This document shows positions 46,899-55,889 of a DNA stretch of 64,000 bases, piece after piece. The DNA lies in NCBI RefSeq assembly GCF_900187455.1, contig NZ_FYDX01000007.1, forward strand, positions 310,001-374,000. The letters are read 5' to 3'. Numbering within the stretch: position 1 is the stretch's first letter; the number at the start of each line of letters is the position of its first letter. Position numbers and translations under genes: made by a program. The notes under the pieces are model-generated. The model was not told where the DNA came from. It was given only the letters and a program-made list of their open reading frames with translations, and did not search any database. Source of the stretch: Pseudomonas sp. Irchel 3E13. GTDB lineage: Bacteria > Pseudomonadota > Gammaproteobacteria > Pseudomonadales > Pseudomonadaceae.

Positions 46899-47216
46899 TC
46901 AGCAGGTAAATGCCTGGACTGTAGTCAAGACGCCTATGTCAGGCCGTCTCCAGCATTCTGGATGCCCCGACGGCCCAAAGCAAAAGGCGCGCGAGGAGAA
47001 TGCGTCACTGGCATTGCCCGTGATGCAGAGGAGCCCGCTATAGTGATGAAAGGCAGTATGAGTAGGTGAAACGATCGGGAACACGTCGCCTTGGCCGTCA
47101 ACTATTTTGGCCGGCGCCAACGCTACTGGCATATAGCGTTCGCTGCTCGCGGAAATGGCATCCAGACCCGCCCGCACAGGGCAGCCGGTGTCGCCAATGA
47201 TCGACAGGCGTGACAT
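46899..47216 (-). pseudogene. spuA: Degenerate remnant of spuA (gamma-glutamyl-GABA hydrolase)
   Basis: An open frame of 105 codons, starting ATG at 47216 with a GGGGG box, ends 7 bp before spuB. The N-terminus MSRLSIIGDTGCPVRAGL resembles MSRLxLIGVTxC... of PuuD/SpuA class I amidotransferases, and YSGLLCITGNASDAF resembles their LDGxLxTGSPSN segment. The rest of the ~250-residue domain is missing, including the nucleophile-cysteine and histidine regions, and the C-terminal 40 residues look random. The place agrees with P. aeruginosa, where spuA lies between spuI and spuB. The similarity is from memory of the family; an alignment has not been run. It may still be translated as a leader for spuB. 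Confidence 0.6.
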
Positions 47217-47493
47217 GTAACCCCCGGTATTATTGATGTTATGGGTTGCGACCGAGCTTAGCCTTGTTCATTTTTTTACACAACCACCCCGTAAAAAATA
47301 AAATACGGCTTACTCGTTTCACCCCTTTCACGACGAAAGCAGCGCTTGTGAATGCCCTGAATTGCAGCAAAAATGCCGCTATGGCGCCCTTTTAGGGCAT
47401 CATGGGGCTTGCTTGACTTCATTCGGGCTTTCCGATTGACTGGGCCTGCAAGCCCCCATTGATTGATATTTTTAACAACAAAGGTGTTGCATC
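47217..47493. promoter_or_regulatory. spuI / spuA-spuB divergent promoter region
   Basis: The 277-bp gap is unusually A/T-rich for the window (for example tttttttacac and gtaaaaaataaaatac). It holds a short hairpin, GCCCT-TTT-AGGGC, at 47386-47398. The RBS AAAGGTG precedes spuI. I could not define specific promoters or operators. Confidence 0.45.
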
Positions 47494-48870
47494 ATGTCGG
47501 TACCCCCGCGTGCCGTTCAGCTTAACGAAGCGAACGCGTTCCTTAAGGAACATCCTGAGGTTCTCTACGTTGACCTTCTGATTGCAGATATGAATGGTGT
47601 GGTGCGCGGCAAGCGCATTGAGCGCACCAGCCTCCACAAGGTTTACGAGAAAGGCATCAACCTGCCGGCCTCCCTCTTCGCATTGGATATCAACGGTTCC
47701 ACGGTCGAAAGCACCGGCCTGGGCCTGGACATCGGCGACGCCGACCGCATCTGCTATCCAATCCCCGACACACTCTCCAACGAACCTTGGCAGAAGCGCC
47801 CTACCGCGCAGCTGCTGATGACCATGCACGAAATCGAAGGTGCGCCGTTCTTTGCCGACCCGCGGGAAGTCCTGCGTCAGGTGGTGGCCAGGTTCGACGA
47901 GATGGGCCTGACCATCTGCGCCGCGTTCGAGCTGGAGTTCTACCTGATCGACCAGGAAAACGTGAACGGCCGTCCACAGCCGCCACGCTCGCCGATTTCC
48001 GGCAAACGTCCGCAATCGACCCAGGTTTATCTGATCGACGACCTCGACGAATACGTCGACTGCCTCCAGGACATCCTCGAGGGTGCGAAGGAACAAGGCA
48101 TTCCGGCTGACGCCATCGTCAAGGAAAGCGCCCCGGCGCAGTTTGAAGTGAACCTGCACCACGTCGCCGACCCGCTGAAGGCCTGCGATTACGCGGTTCT
48201 GCTCAAACGCCTGATCAAGAACATCGCCTACGACCATGAGATGGACACCACCTTCATGGCCAAGCCTTACCCGGGCCAGGCGGGCAACGGTCTGCATGTT
48301 CATATCTCGGTGCTGGACAAAGATGGCAAGAACATCTTCACCAGCGAGGATCCCGAGCAGAACGCCGCGCTGCGTCACGCGATCGGCGGTGTGCTCGAGA
48401 CCCTGCCAGCGTCAATGGCGTTCCTCTGCCCGAACGTCAACTCGTACCGTCGCTTCGGTGCCCAGTTCTATGTGCCGAACGCACCAAGCTGGGGTCTGGA
48501 CAACCGCACCGTGGCCCTGCGCGTTCCGACGGGCACGCCGGACGCTGTGCGCCTTGAACACCGCGTAGCCGGTGCCGACGCCAACCCGTACCTGTTGATG
48601 GCTGCCGTGCTGGCGGGCGTGCATCACGGCCTGACCAACAAGGTCGAGCCGAACAAGCCGGTCGAAGGCAACGCCTACGAACAGGTTGAGCAGAGCCTGC
48701 CGAACAACTTGCGTGATGCCCTGCGCGAGCTGGACGACAGCGAGATCCTCAACAAGTACATCGATCCGAAGTACATCGACATCTTTGTCGCGTGCAAGGA
48801 AAGCGAGCTGGAGGAGTTCGAACACTCCATCTCCGACCTCGAGTACAACTGGTACCTGCATACCGTGTAA
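47494..48870 (+). CDS. spuI: Gamma-glutamylputrescine synthetase SpuI
   Basis: A 458-residue ATP-dependent glutamine-synthetase-like ligase (PuuA-type), a paralogue of SpuB. It begins pathways in which putrescine is glutamylated before oxidation to GABA. Signature segments are LYVDLLIADMNGVVRGKRIER, SAPAQFEVNLHHVADPLKACD, NGLHVHISVLDKDG and RVAGADANPYLLMAA. It is transcribed divergently from the spu operon and followed by a strong terminator. The missing spuA would be the enzyme releasing GABA from gamma-glutamyl-GABA; another hydrolase must do so if the pathway works. Confidence 0.92.
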   Translation: MSVPPRAVQLNEANAFLKEHPEVLYVDLLIADMNGVVRGKRIERTSLHKVYEKGINLPASLFALDINGSTVESTGLGLDIGDADRICYPIPDTLSNEPWQKRPTAQLLMTMHEIEGAPFFADPREVLRQVVARFDEMGLTICAAFELEFYLIDQENVNGRPQPPRSPISGKRPQSTQVYLIDDLDEYVDCLQDILEGAKEQGIPADAIVKESAPAQFEVNLHHVADPLKACDYAVLLKRLIKNIAYDHEMDTTFMAKPYPGQAGNGLHVHISVLDKDGKNIFTSEDPEQNAALRHAIGGVLETLPASMAFLCPNVNSYRRFGAQFYVPNAPSWGLDNRTVALRVPTGTPDAVRLEHRVAGADANPYLLMAAVLAGVHHGLTNKVEPNKPVEGNAYEQVEQSLPNNLRDALRELDDSEILNKYIDPKYIDIFVACKESELEEFEHSISDLEYNWYLHTV

Positions 48871-48873
48871 ATG

Positions 48874-48903
48874 AAAACGCCGCCTGCTCAGGCGGCGTTT
48901 TTT
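48874..48903 (+). terminator. Rho-independent terminator of spuI
   Basis: AAAACGCCGCCTG pairs with CAGGCGGCGTTTT, followed by TT. It lies 3 bp past the stop codon, an ideal intrinsic terminator, and its A-rich left flank may also serve the convergent argA. Confidence 0.92.
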
Positions 48904-48916
48904 ATGGGCGCAATAC

Positions 48917-50215
48917 CTACAAAGTTTTCTCGAAAATCTTCGAATTGCGCTGATAGTTGTACAGCGACGCCCGCGCCGCCGGCAGCCGCTCGACCCCGCT
49001 CGGCACAAATCCGCGCTCGCGGAACCAGTGCGCCGTCCGGGTCGTCAGTACGAACAGCGTCTTCAGCCCCAACGCCCTCGCCCGCGTCTCGATGCGCTCC
49101 AGCAGATCGTCACCGCGACCGCCATGGCGATACTCCGGGTTCACTGCCAGGCACGCCAGCTCACCCGCATCGGAATCAGCAATCGGATACAGCGCCGCAC
49201 AGGCGATGATCACGCTTTCACGCTCTACCACGCTGAACTGCTCGATCTCCCGCTCCAGTACCTCACGGGAGCGACGCACCAGAATGCCCTGCTCTTCCAG
49301 CGGACTGATCAGATCCAGCAGACCACCGACGTCTTCGATCGCCGCCTCCCGCACCAGTTCGAACTGCTCCTGCGCAACCAGCGTGCCGCCGCCTTCGCGG
49401 GTGAACAGCTCGTTGAGCAGCGCGCCGTTCTCGGCGTAGCTGACGATATGACTGCGTGCCACGCCGCCCCGGCAGGCTTCGGCGGCGGCGTCCAGCAGCT
49501 CGGCCTGGTAGTCGGAACCGAGGCGTTCCAGGTGAGGCGCCACCTGCTGCGGACGGATTTCCCGGACCAGACGTCCCGTCGCGTCCAGCAGACCCGGCTC
49601 GGCGCCGAACAGCAGCAGCTTGTCCGCCTCCAGCTCGATGGCGGCGCGGGTCGCGACGTCTTCGCACGCCAGGTTGAAGATTTCGCCCGTGGGCGAATAG
49701 CCCAGCGGCGACAGCAGGACGATGGAGCGCTCGTCCAGCAGGCGACTGATGCCCTTGCGGTCGACCCGGCGCACTTCACCGGTGTGGTGATAATCCACGC
49801 CTTCCAGCACGCCAATCGGCCGTGCGGTGACCAGGTTGCCCGAGGCCACCCGCAACCGCGAGCCCTGCATCGGCGAGGCCGCCATGTCCATGGACAGGCG
49901 TGCTTCGATGGCGATGCGCAGTTGCCCGACCGCATCGATCACGCACTCCAGGGTCGCCGCATCGGTGATGCGCAAGCCATGGTGATAATGGGCGCTGAGA
50001 CCGCGGGCGCTCAGGCGGCTTTCGATTTGCGGGCGGGAGCCATGCACCAGCACCAGACGAACCCCGAGGCTGTGCAACAGCACCAGGTCGTGGACGATAT
50101 TGCCGAAGTTGGGGTGGTCTACCCCGTCTCCCGGAAGCATGACCACGAAGGTGCAGTCCCGGTGAGCATTGATGTAAGGCGAAGCATGACGCAGCCAATT
50201 GACGTATTCGGGCAT
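48917..50215 (-). CDS. argA: N-acetylglutamate synthase
   Basis: Acetylates glutamate to start arginine biosynthesis. The 432-residue protein has an amino-acid-kinase-like domain (about 1-290; VLVHGSRPQIESRL, and SPLGYSPTGEIFNL) and a C-terminal GNAT domain with the acetyl-CoA motif CLAVNPEYRHGGRGDDLLERI. I chose the start at 50215 (MPEYVNWLRHA), the usual length; nine upstream codons are non-homologous. In Pseudomonas it acts as an anaplerotic enzyme because ArgJ recycles the acetyl group. Confidence 0.96.
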   Translation of the reverse strand: MPEYVNWLRHASPYINAHRDCTFVVMLPGDGVDHPNFGNIVHDLVLLHSLGVRLVLVHGSRPQIESRLSARGLSAHYHHGLRITDAATLECVIDAVGQLRIAIEARLSMDMAASPMQGSRLRVASGNLVTARPIGVLEGVDYHHTGEVRRVDRKGISRLLDERSIVLLSPLGYSPTGEIFNLACEDVATRAAIELEADKLLLFGAEPGLLDATGRLVREIRPQQVAPHLERLGSDYQAELLDAAAEACRGGVARSHIVSYAENGALLNELFTREGGGTLVAQEQFELVREAAIEDVGGLLDLISPLEEQGILVRRSREVLEREIEQFSVVERESVIIACAALYPIADSDAGELACLAVNPEYRHGGRGDDLLERIETRARALGLKTLFVLTTRTAHWFRERGFVPSGVERLPAARASLYNYQRNSKIFEKTL

Positions 50216-50326
50216 AACCTGAGCCTGTAGAAATGAAGACAAGAACGGAACAGCAACAGCGCTCGAAGGGTTATCGTCGCAGCAGGCAAGGCGTCACACG
50301 CGTTCTCCTTTGCAAGGCAAGGTGGC

Positions 50327-51484
50327 TCAGCGGCCGGTGGCCGGGCTGAGGCAGTAATGTTGGATCAACTCACGCAACACACGCACTGTAGGGTCCAGGC
50401 GTGACAGTTCAAGGTACTCGCCGGGCTGGTGAGCGCAGGCGATATCACCGGGGCCGAGGACCAGAGTCTCGCAGCCCAGGCGCTGAAGATAAGGCGCTTC
50501 GGTGCCGAAGGCTACTGCCTCGGCCACATGACCGGTAAGACGTTCGGCCAGTTGCACCAGTTCCGCATCGGCACTCTGTTCGAATGGCGGCACCTCCGGG
50601 AACAGCGGCGCATAGTCGATCGTCACCTGATGCTGCTCGGCCAGCGGCGCCAGCTTGCCGCGAATCGCCGCGCGCAGCACCTGCGGGTCCATGCCCGGCA
50701 GCGGGCGCAGGTCGAATTCCAGGGCGCATTGGCCGCAGATCCGGTTAGGGTTGTCGCCACCGTGGATGCAGCCGAAGTTCAGGGTCGGCTGGGGCACGCT
50801 GAACTGGCTGTTGTTGTACTCGCGCTGCCATTGCTGGCGCAGCTCCATCAAGGCGCCCATGACCTGATGCATCGCTTCCAGAGCGCTGTGGCCCAAAGAC
50901 GGATCCGACGAATGGCCACTGCGCCCGAGAATATCGATGCGCTCCATCATCACACCCTTGTGCAGACGGATCGGCTTCAGCCCGGTCGGCTCGCCGATCA
51001 CTGCGGCGCGCCCAAGCGGGCGGCCGGCCTCGGCCAGGGCGCGGGCGCCGGACATCGAGCTTTCTTCGTCACAGGTCGCCAGGATCAGCAGCGGCTGCCG
51101 GAACGGTTGGTCGAGCAGCGGCCGGACCGCCTCGATGATCAACGGGAAAAAGCCCTTCATGTCGCACACGCCGAGTCCGACCCAGCGATCACCGACTTCC
51201 GTCAGCGTCAGCGGATCGCTTTTCCACAATTGCGGATCGTAGGGCACCGTGTCGCTGTGCCCGGCCAGCACCAGCCCGCCGGGGCCGCTGCCGTAACTGG
51301 CGAGCAGGTTGAACTTGCCCGGCGTGATCTGCTGGATCTCGCAGGTGAAACCCAGGTCGCCGAGCCAGCCGGCAAGCAGATCGATCACCCCGCGGTTGGA
51401 CTGGTCCAGATCCGGTTGGGTACAACTGACCGAGGGCGCGGCGATCAACGCGGCGAACTGGTCCTTGAGCGATGGCAGCGGCAT
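50327..51484 (-). CDS. argE: Acetylornithine deacetylase
   Basis: A 385-residue M20 metallopeptidase-family deacetylase that releases ornithine. Metal-site motifs are LAGHSDTVPY, GLGVCDMKGFFPLI, CDEESSMSGARAL and the C-terminal DIACAHQPGEYLE. AGGAGAA precedes the ATG at 51484. It lies 111 bp upstream of argA on the same strand, so the two are likely expressed together. Confidence 0.94.
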   Translation of the reverse strand: MPLPSLKDQFAALIAAPSVSCTQPDLDQSNRGVIDLLAGWLGDLGFTCEIQQITPGKFNLLASYGSGPGGLVLAGHSDTVPYDPQLWKSDPLTLTEVGDRWVGLGVCDMKGFFPLIIEAVRPLLDQPFRQPLLILATCDEESSMSGARALAEAGRPLGRAAVIGEPTGLKPIRLHKGVMMERIDILGRSGHSSDPSLGHSALEAMHQVMGALMELRQQWQREYNNSQFSVPQPTLNFGCIHGGDNPNRICGQCALEFDLRPLPGMDPQVLRAAIRGKLAPLAEQHQVTIDYAPLFPEVPPFEQSADAELVQLAERLTGHVAEAVAFGTEAPYLQRLGCETLVLGPGDIACAHQPGEYLELSRLDPTVRVLRELIQHYCLSPATGR

Positions 51485-51604
51485 GCGCGTTCTCCTGGAA
51501 ACGAGGCCCATCATAGGGCCATCGGCCACCTTGAATAAACCGCGAGCGGTCGAGTCCTGTACACTGCACGGCCAAGACGTCCCCGCCCTTCTGGTTACCC
51601 AGCA

Positions 51605-52972
51605 ATGAACAAAGAAACCGAAATCAAACTGCGGATCAGCCGCGAGACCCTCGCCGCGCTGCGTGAGCACCCATTGCTGAAGAAGCGCAACAAGTCCGGC
51701 TGGCAGCAGCGTGAGCTGCTCAACCAGTACTTCGACACCCCGGAGCGCGATCTTGCTGCAGCCAAAGTCGCCCTGCGCCTGCGCCGCGACGGCGACGTGG
51801 TGATCCAGACCCTGAAGACCCGCGGCCAGAGCGTTGCCGGCCTGTCCGAGCGCAATGAATTCCAGTGGGAGCTGCCCAAGGCCAAGCTGGACCTGAAGAA
51901 GCTCGACGACCAGTGCTGGCCCGCCGAACTGGCGGAGCTGGACAAGAAAACCATCAAGCCGCTGTTCACCACCGATTTCGTCCGCGAATACGCCGACATC
52001 GCCTGGGGCCGCGGCAAGTCCAAAGTGGTGATCGAAGCCGCCCTGGACCTCGGCACCGTCATCGTCGGCAAGCAGAAGGAAGAAATCTGCGAGCTGGAGC
52101 TGGAACTGCGCGAAGGCGAGCCAGCAGCCCTGCTGGAGCTGGCTGCCGAACTGGCGGCGACGCTGCCGCTGTTCCCGTGCGATATCAGCAAGGCCGAGCG
52201 CGGCTACCGCCTGCTCGACCCGACCAGCTATCAGGTCAGCCTGCCCGCCGCCGAACTGACCCCGGAAATGTCGCTGGACGACGCCTTTGCCGCCATCGCC
52301 TGGCAGTTGCTCGGCAGCAGCCAGCGTCTGGCCGAGCAATACCGCTACAACGGCCACTGGCGCCTGCTGCAGGACTGGGTGCAGTGCCTCGCCGAACTGC
52401 GCGGCCTGGCCAGCAGCCTCGGCCAGGCGGCACCGCGCGCCACCACCCGTGCCCTGCGCGGCAGTCTCGACGCCCTGCTGGAAGACTGGCGCACCGTGGT
52501 CCTGGCCGGCAATGACGACGAAGACGTCCGCCGCGCCGCGCCCGAGCAGTTCGCCGACGAACTACTCGACACCCGCTGGGGCCAGTTCTCCCTCGACACC
52601 TCGCGCTGGCTGCTGGCCCGTGCCTGGACCGTCGACCGCAACAAGCGCGGTGACCGCCAGGGCGCCGCGCCGCTGGCGAGCTGGCTGACCGTAGAGTTCG
52701 GCGACGAGGCCAAGGCCTTGCAACTGCCGCTGTACCAGCAGCAGCCGGAAGACCTCGCCGAGCAACTGCCGCGCATCGAGCGCCTGCTGGCCTGGCTGCA
52801 CCACGCCCGCGACGTGCTGGAAGTGCCGGAACTGGACCGCCTCTACGGCGAGCTGAGCAAGCTGCAACAACTGGCCTGCCTGCCGATCAGCGACGAAGTG
52901 CTCGACGCCCGCGTCCAGCAAGCCTTCGCCGTTGCCCAGTGCCGCGGCTGGAAACAACTGGCGCGTAAATAA
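51605..52972 (+). CDS. CYTH and CHAD domain inorganic triphosphatase (YgiF-like)
   Basis: A 455-residue protein. The N-terminal CYTH tunnel domain (about 1-205) starts with the defining EIKLRI (ExExK-type) and has the basic ALRLRRDGD. A CHAD helical domain with conserved histidines follows (about 230-455; WLHHARDVLEVPEL). E. coli YgiF is an inorganic triphosphatase, and CHAD domains bind polyphosphate, so the protein likely acts in phosphate-chain metabolism. It is divergent from argE and ends at a strong hairpin. Confidence 0.9.
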   Translation: MNKETEIKLRISRETLAALREHPLLKKRNKSGWQQRELLNQYFDTPERDLAAAKVALRLRRDGDVVIQTLKTRGQSVAGLSERNEFQWELPKAKLDLKKLDDQCWPAELAELDKKTIKPLFTTDFVREYADIAWGRGKSKVVIEAALDLGTVIVGKQKEEICELELELREGEPAALLELAAELAATLPLFPCDISKAERGYRLLDPTSYQVSLPAAELTPEMSLDDAFAAIAWQLLGSSQRLAEQYRYNGHWRLLQDWVQCLAELRGLASSLGQAAPRATTRALRGSLDALLEDWRTVVLAGNDDEDVRRAAPEQFADELLDTRWGQFSLDTSRWLLARAWTVDRNKRGDRQGAAPLASWLTVEFGDEAKALQLPLYQQQPEDLAEQLPRIERLLAWLHHARDVLEVPELDRLYGELSKLQQLACLPISDEVLDARVQQAFAVAQCRGWKQLARK

Positions 52973-52978
52973 GCCAGG

Positions 52979-53011
52979 GTCGCGGGCAGGCCTTCAGCGC
53001 CTGCCCGCGAC
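52979..53011. terminator. Bidirectional terminator CYTH-CHAD/Lrp
   Basis: GTCGCGGGCAGGC and GCCTGCCCGCGAC form a perfect 13-bp stem with a 7-nt loop between converging genes. No T-run is evident. Confidence 0.65.
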
Positions 53012-53016
53012 ACCGT

Positions 53017-53487
53017 TCAACGCATGAGCGGCAGGCTGGTGGTGGATTTGATCTCCGACAGCGCCACGGTCGAGTTGACCTCCTGAATCCCCGGCACCAT
53101 CGACAGTTTTTCGAAGAAGAAGCGCTCGTAGGCCTCGATGTCCGAGGTGACGATCCGCAGCAGAAAATCCACCGCCCCCATCAGCACATAACACTCCAGC
53201 ACTTCCGGAAACCCGCGGATCGCCTCGGTGAATTCGGCGAAGTTGGAGCGCCCGTGCGCGTTGAGTTTCACCTCGGCGAAAATCTGCGTGTTCAGGCCCA
53301 CCTTCTTGCGATCGAGCAGGCTCACCTGGGCACGAATCACCCCCTCGTCCTTCAAACGCTGAATGCGGCGCCAACACGGTGACTGCGAAAGCCCGACCCG
53401 CTCTGCCACCTGCGCGCTGGACAACGAGGCGTCCTCTTGCAGCACGGCGAGGATGCGGCGGTCGTAAGTGTCCAGCTCGACTTGCAT
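53017..53487 (-). CDS. Lrp/AsnC-family transcriptional regulator
   Basis: A 156-residue Lrp-type regulator. The helix-turn-helix (SLSSAQVAERVGLSQSPCWRRIQRL) lies at about residues 21-45, followed by a RAM effector domain (VLECYVLMGAVDFLLRI). Such regulators respond to amino acids and act on adjacent genes. The start at 53487 (MQVELDTYDRRIL) is the family's; the longer frame upstream covers the divergent gene. The 126-bp gap to the divergent 117-residue gene likely holds its site. Confidence 0.92.
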   Translation of the reverse strand: MQVELDTYDRRILAVLQEDASLSSAQVAERVGLSQSPCWRRIQRLKDEGVIRAQVSLLDRKKVGLNTQIFAEVKLNAHGRSNFAEFTEAIRGFPEVLECYVLMGAVDFLLRIVTSDIEAYERFFFEKLSMVPGIQEVNSTVALSEIKSTTSLPLMR

Positions 53488-53613
53488 GATTATTTCTCTC
53501 GTGTGCACATGGACGAATTGAACAATTCGAAAAAAGCTCGTATCGGCCAATGATAGGAAAATAATCTCCGACACGCCGTGTAAAAATTCCTCCATCGTTT
53601 TTGGAGAACACCC

Positions 53614-53967
53614 ATGACCGTACTCGAACGGCCTGACCACTTCGCCGCCCCGCAGCTTTTCGAACCCGCTGTTGCCTGCAACGAGAACAACAAGGTTCGC
53701 TACCACTACCAGCTGCAAGCCGAAGCCGAGTCGGACAGCCTGTGCCGAGTGCTCAACCTGTTTGCCCTGCAATGTTTGATGCCGCATGGAGTAAACATGC
53801 GCCAGGAAGCCGACCTGCTGCACATCGACATCGCCATCGACGGCCTGAACTGGAACCGCGCCCAGTTGATTGCGCAAAAAATGCGCAATCTGGTGTGTGT
53901 CTGCGAAGTGGCCGTGCTCACCGCGCTGCTGCCGTCCACTCCACAGCGGGCCGGCTGGCACGGATAA
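53614..53967 (+). CDS. Small ACT-like hypothetical protein
   Basis: A 117-residue protein I do not recognise by name. Residues ~30-100 look like an ACT-type ligand domain: YHYQLQAEAESDSLCRVLNLFALQCLMPHGV, then LHIDIAIDGLNWNRAQLIAQKMRNLVCVCEV, similar in layout to acetolactate synthase small subunits. GGAGAA precedes the ATG. It is divergent from the Lrp-type regulator, suggesting amino-acid control. It ends 80 bp before the GspE-like gene. Confidence 0.7.
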   Translation: MTVLERPDHFAAPQLFEPAVACNENNKVRYHYQLQAEAESDSLCRVLNLFALQCLMPHGVNMRQEADLLHIDIAIDGLNWNRAQLIAQKMRNLVCVCEVAVLTALLPSTPQRAGWHG

Positions 53968-54047
53968 ACCCGGCAACGCTTGCGTCCCGACGGTGCGCGC
54001 CACGACGGCTAGCCTTGGTTGCTTCGAAGCGCACACAAGGACGTCGC

Positions 54048-55724
54048 ATGCCCGCCCCCGCCACCGACCGCACGCTGGACCTTTCCAGCCTGCTCGATGA
54101 ACTGATCGCACAACGGCGTATCGCGCCACAGGCCCGCCAGCACTTCAGCGGTGCCCCACGCACCGACCATCCCCTCGAATGCATCGCCCGCCAGCGCCTG
54201 GATGATCTGCAACGTCCCGGCCAGACACTCGACCTGGACAGCCTGTGCCAGTGGCTCGCCGAGCAGGCCGGGCAACCCTTTCTGCGCCTCGATCCGCTAA
54301 GCATCGACCTCGCCGGGATGACCGGGCTGATGTCCGCGGCCTTCGCCCGCCGGCACGGCATTCTTGCCGTCGCCCAAGACTGCGACAGCGTCACCGTCGC
54401 CAGCGCCGAGCCGTATGTGCGCAGTTGGGAGACCGACCTGGCCCAGGTGCTCAAACGCCGGGTGTTGCGGGTTGTCGCCAGCCCCGAACGGATTCGCCAG
54501 TTGAGCCAGGACTTCTTTCGCCTCGCTCACTCGGTCAACGGCGCCAGCCACCTGGACATGCCGGCCCCCGCCAGCGGTGATCTGGAGCAGTTGCTGGAAC
54601 TGGGCGACGGCCAGCACGATGCCGATGACGCGCACATCGTCAGCATCGTCGACTGGCTGCTGCACTACGCCTTCGAGCAACGCGCCAGCGATATCCACCT
54701 CGAACCCCGCCGCGAACAGGGCCGGCTGCGCCTGCGCATCGACGGCGTGCTGCACGACACCTATTCCTTCCCGCCCGCGGTGACCCTGGCGATCACCAGC
54801 CGCCTGAAAAGCCTCGGGCGCATGAACGTCGCGGAAAAACGCCGGCCGCAGGACGGCCGGATCAAGACCCGCACCCCGGCCGGCGACGAGGTGGAACTGC
54901 GCCTGTCGACCCTGCCGACCACCTTCGGCGAAAAGCTGGTAATGCGCATCTTCGACCCGCAACTACTGCGCCAGGACTTCCACGGCCTGGGCCTGGACGG
55001 CGACGAACTGACGCGCTGGCAGACCATGCTGCGCCAGCCCCACGGCATCATCCTGGTGACCGGCCCGACCGGCTCGGGCAAGACCAGCACGCTCTACAGC
55101 GCCCTCAAGCAACTGGCCACGCCGCAGGTCAACGTCTGCACCCTGGAAGACCCGATCGAAATGGTCGAGCCGGCCTTCAACCAGACCCAGGTGCAGCCCG
55201 GCATCGACCTCGGTTTTGCCAACGGCGTGCGTGCGCTGCTACGCCAGGATCCGGACATCATCATGGTGGGCGAGATCCGCGATCTGGAAACCGCCCAAGT
55301 GGCGATTCAGGCGGCGCTGACCGGGCATCTGGTGTTGTCCACGCTGCACACCAACGATGCCAGCGGTGCGATTGGCCGGTTACTGGAGCTGGGCGTTGCA
55401 CATTATTTGATCAAGTCGACCCTGGTGGGCGTGGTCGCCCAGCGGCTGGTGCGCACGCTGTGTGTCGCGTGCAAGGCGCCGGGCGAGGCCAGCGCGGTAG
55501 GCTGCAAGGAATGCCGGCAGACCGGCTATCAGGGGCGTACGGGACTGTATGAAGTGCTGTCGGTGAGTCACGGGCTCAAGGCGCTAATCAACGGGGACTG
55601 CGACCTGACGAGTTTGCGCCAGCGGGCACGGGCCGAGGGCATGTTCGACCTGCGCGAGAACGGCTTGCGCAAGGTGGCGGCGGGGGTAACCACGGCGGTG
55701 GAGGTGGATCGGGTTTCGGCGTAG
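54048..55724 (+). CDS. Orphan GspE/PilB-family secretion ATPase
   Basis: A 558-residue hexameric secretion ATPase. The N-terminal MshEN-like domain (about 1-180) is followed by the catalytic part: Walker A GPTGSGKTS (339-347), the Asp box, Walker B QDPDIIMVGEIRDLETAQ, the His box STLHTNDASGAIGRLLELG and a zinc-knuckle-like CVACKAP...CKECRQTGYQGRTGLYE. These ATPases power type II secretion or type IV pili, but no other secretion or pilus gene lies within the window. I chose the ATG at 54048; longer frames extend into the preceding gene. P. aeruginosa carries a similar orphan at the same place (PA5210). Confidence 0.88.
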   Translation: MPAPATDRTLDLSSLLDELIAQRRIAPQARQHFSGAPRTDHPLECIARQRLDDLQRPGQTLDLDSLCQWLAEQAGQPFLRLDPLSIDLAGMTGLMSAAFARRHGILAVAQDCDSVTVASAEPYVRSWETDLAQVLKRRVLRVVASPERIRQLSQDFFRLAHSVNGASHLDMPAPASGDLEQLLELGDGQHDADDAHIVSIVDWLLHYAFEQRASDIHLEPRREQGRLRLRIDGVLHDTYSFPPAVTLAITSRLKSLGRMNVAEKRRPQDGRIKTRTPAGDEVELRLSTLPTTFGEKLVMRIFDPQLLRQDFHGLGLDGDELTRWQTMLRQPHGIILVTGPTGSGKTSTLYSALKQLATPQVNVCTLEDPIEMVEPAFNQTQVQPGIDLGFANGVRALLRQDPDIIMVGEIRDLETAQVAIQAALTGHLVLSTLHTNDASGAIGRLLELGVAHYLIKSTLVGVVAQRLVRTLCVACKAPGEASAVGCKECRQTGYQGRTGLYEVLSVSHGLKALINGDCDLTSLRQRARAEGMFDLRENGLRKVAAGVTTAVEVDRVSA

Positions 55725-55773
55725 TGCCATCGGGAACTTGTTGCGGGGCCGATGTCCAAATTCGGCGTCTAAA

Positions 55774-55859
55774 GCATCGCGAGCAAGCTCGCTCCTACAA
55801 AACCGACATCAAACCCCTGTAGGAGCGAGCTTGTCGGGGCGCCGAACCGTCGCGATGAC
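55774..55859. repeat. REPIN: two opposite REP elements
   Basis: A REP at 55774-55799 and an inverted REP at 55817-55859; the second is identical over 43 bp to 38546-38588. It lies between the GspE-like and DUF2388 genes, both on the plus strand. Confidence 0.85.
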
Positions 55860-55889
55860 CTACCCAAAATCCCCCGGAGCCCTGGAATC

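Noticed and set aside
47494..48870. Assimilatory glutamine synthetase glnA
   Set aside because: Sequence is of the PuuA type and the divergent spu operon supports a polyamine ligase.
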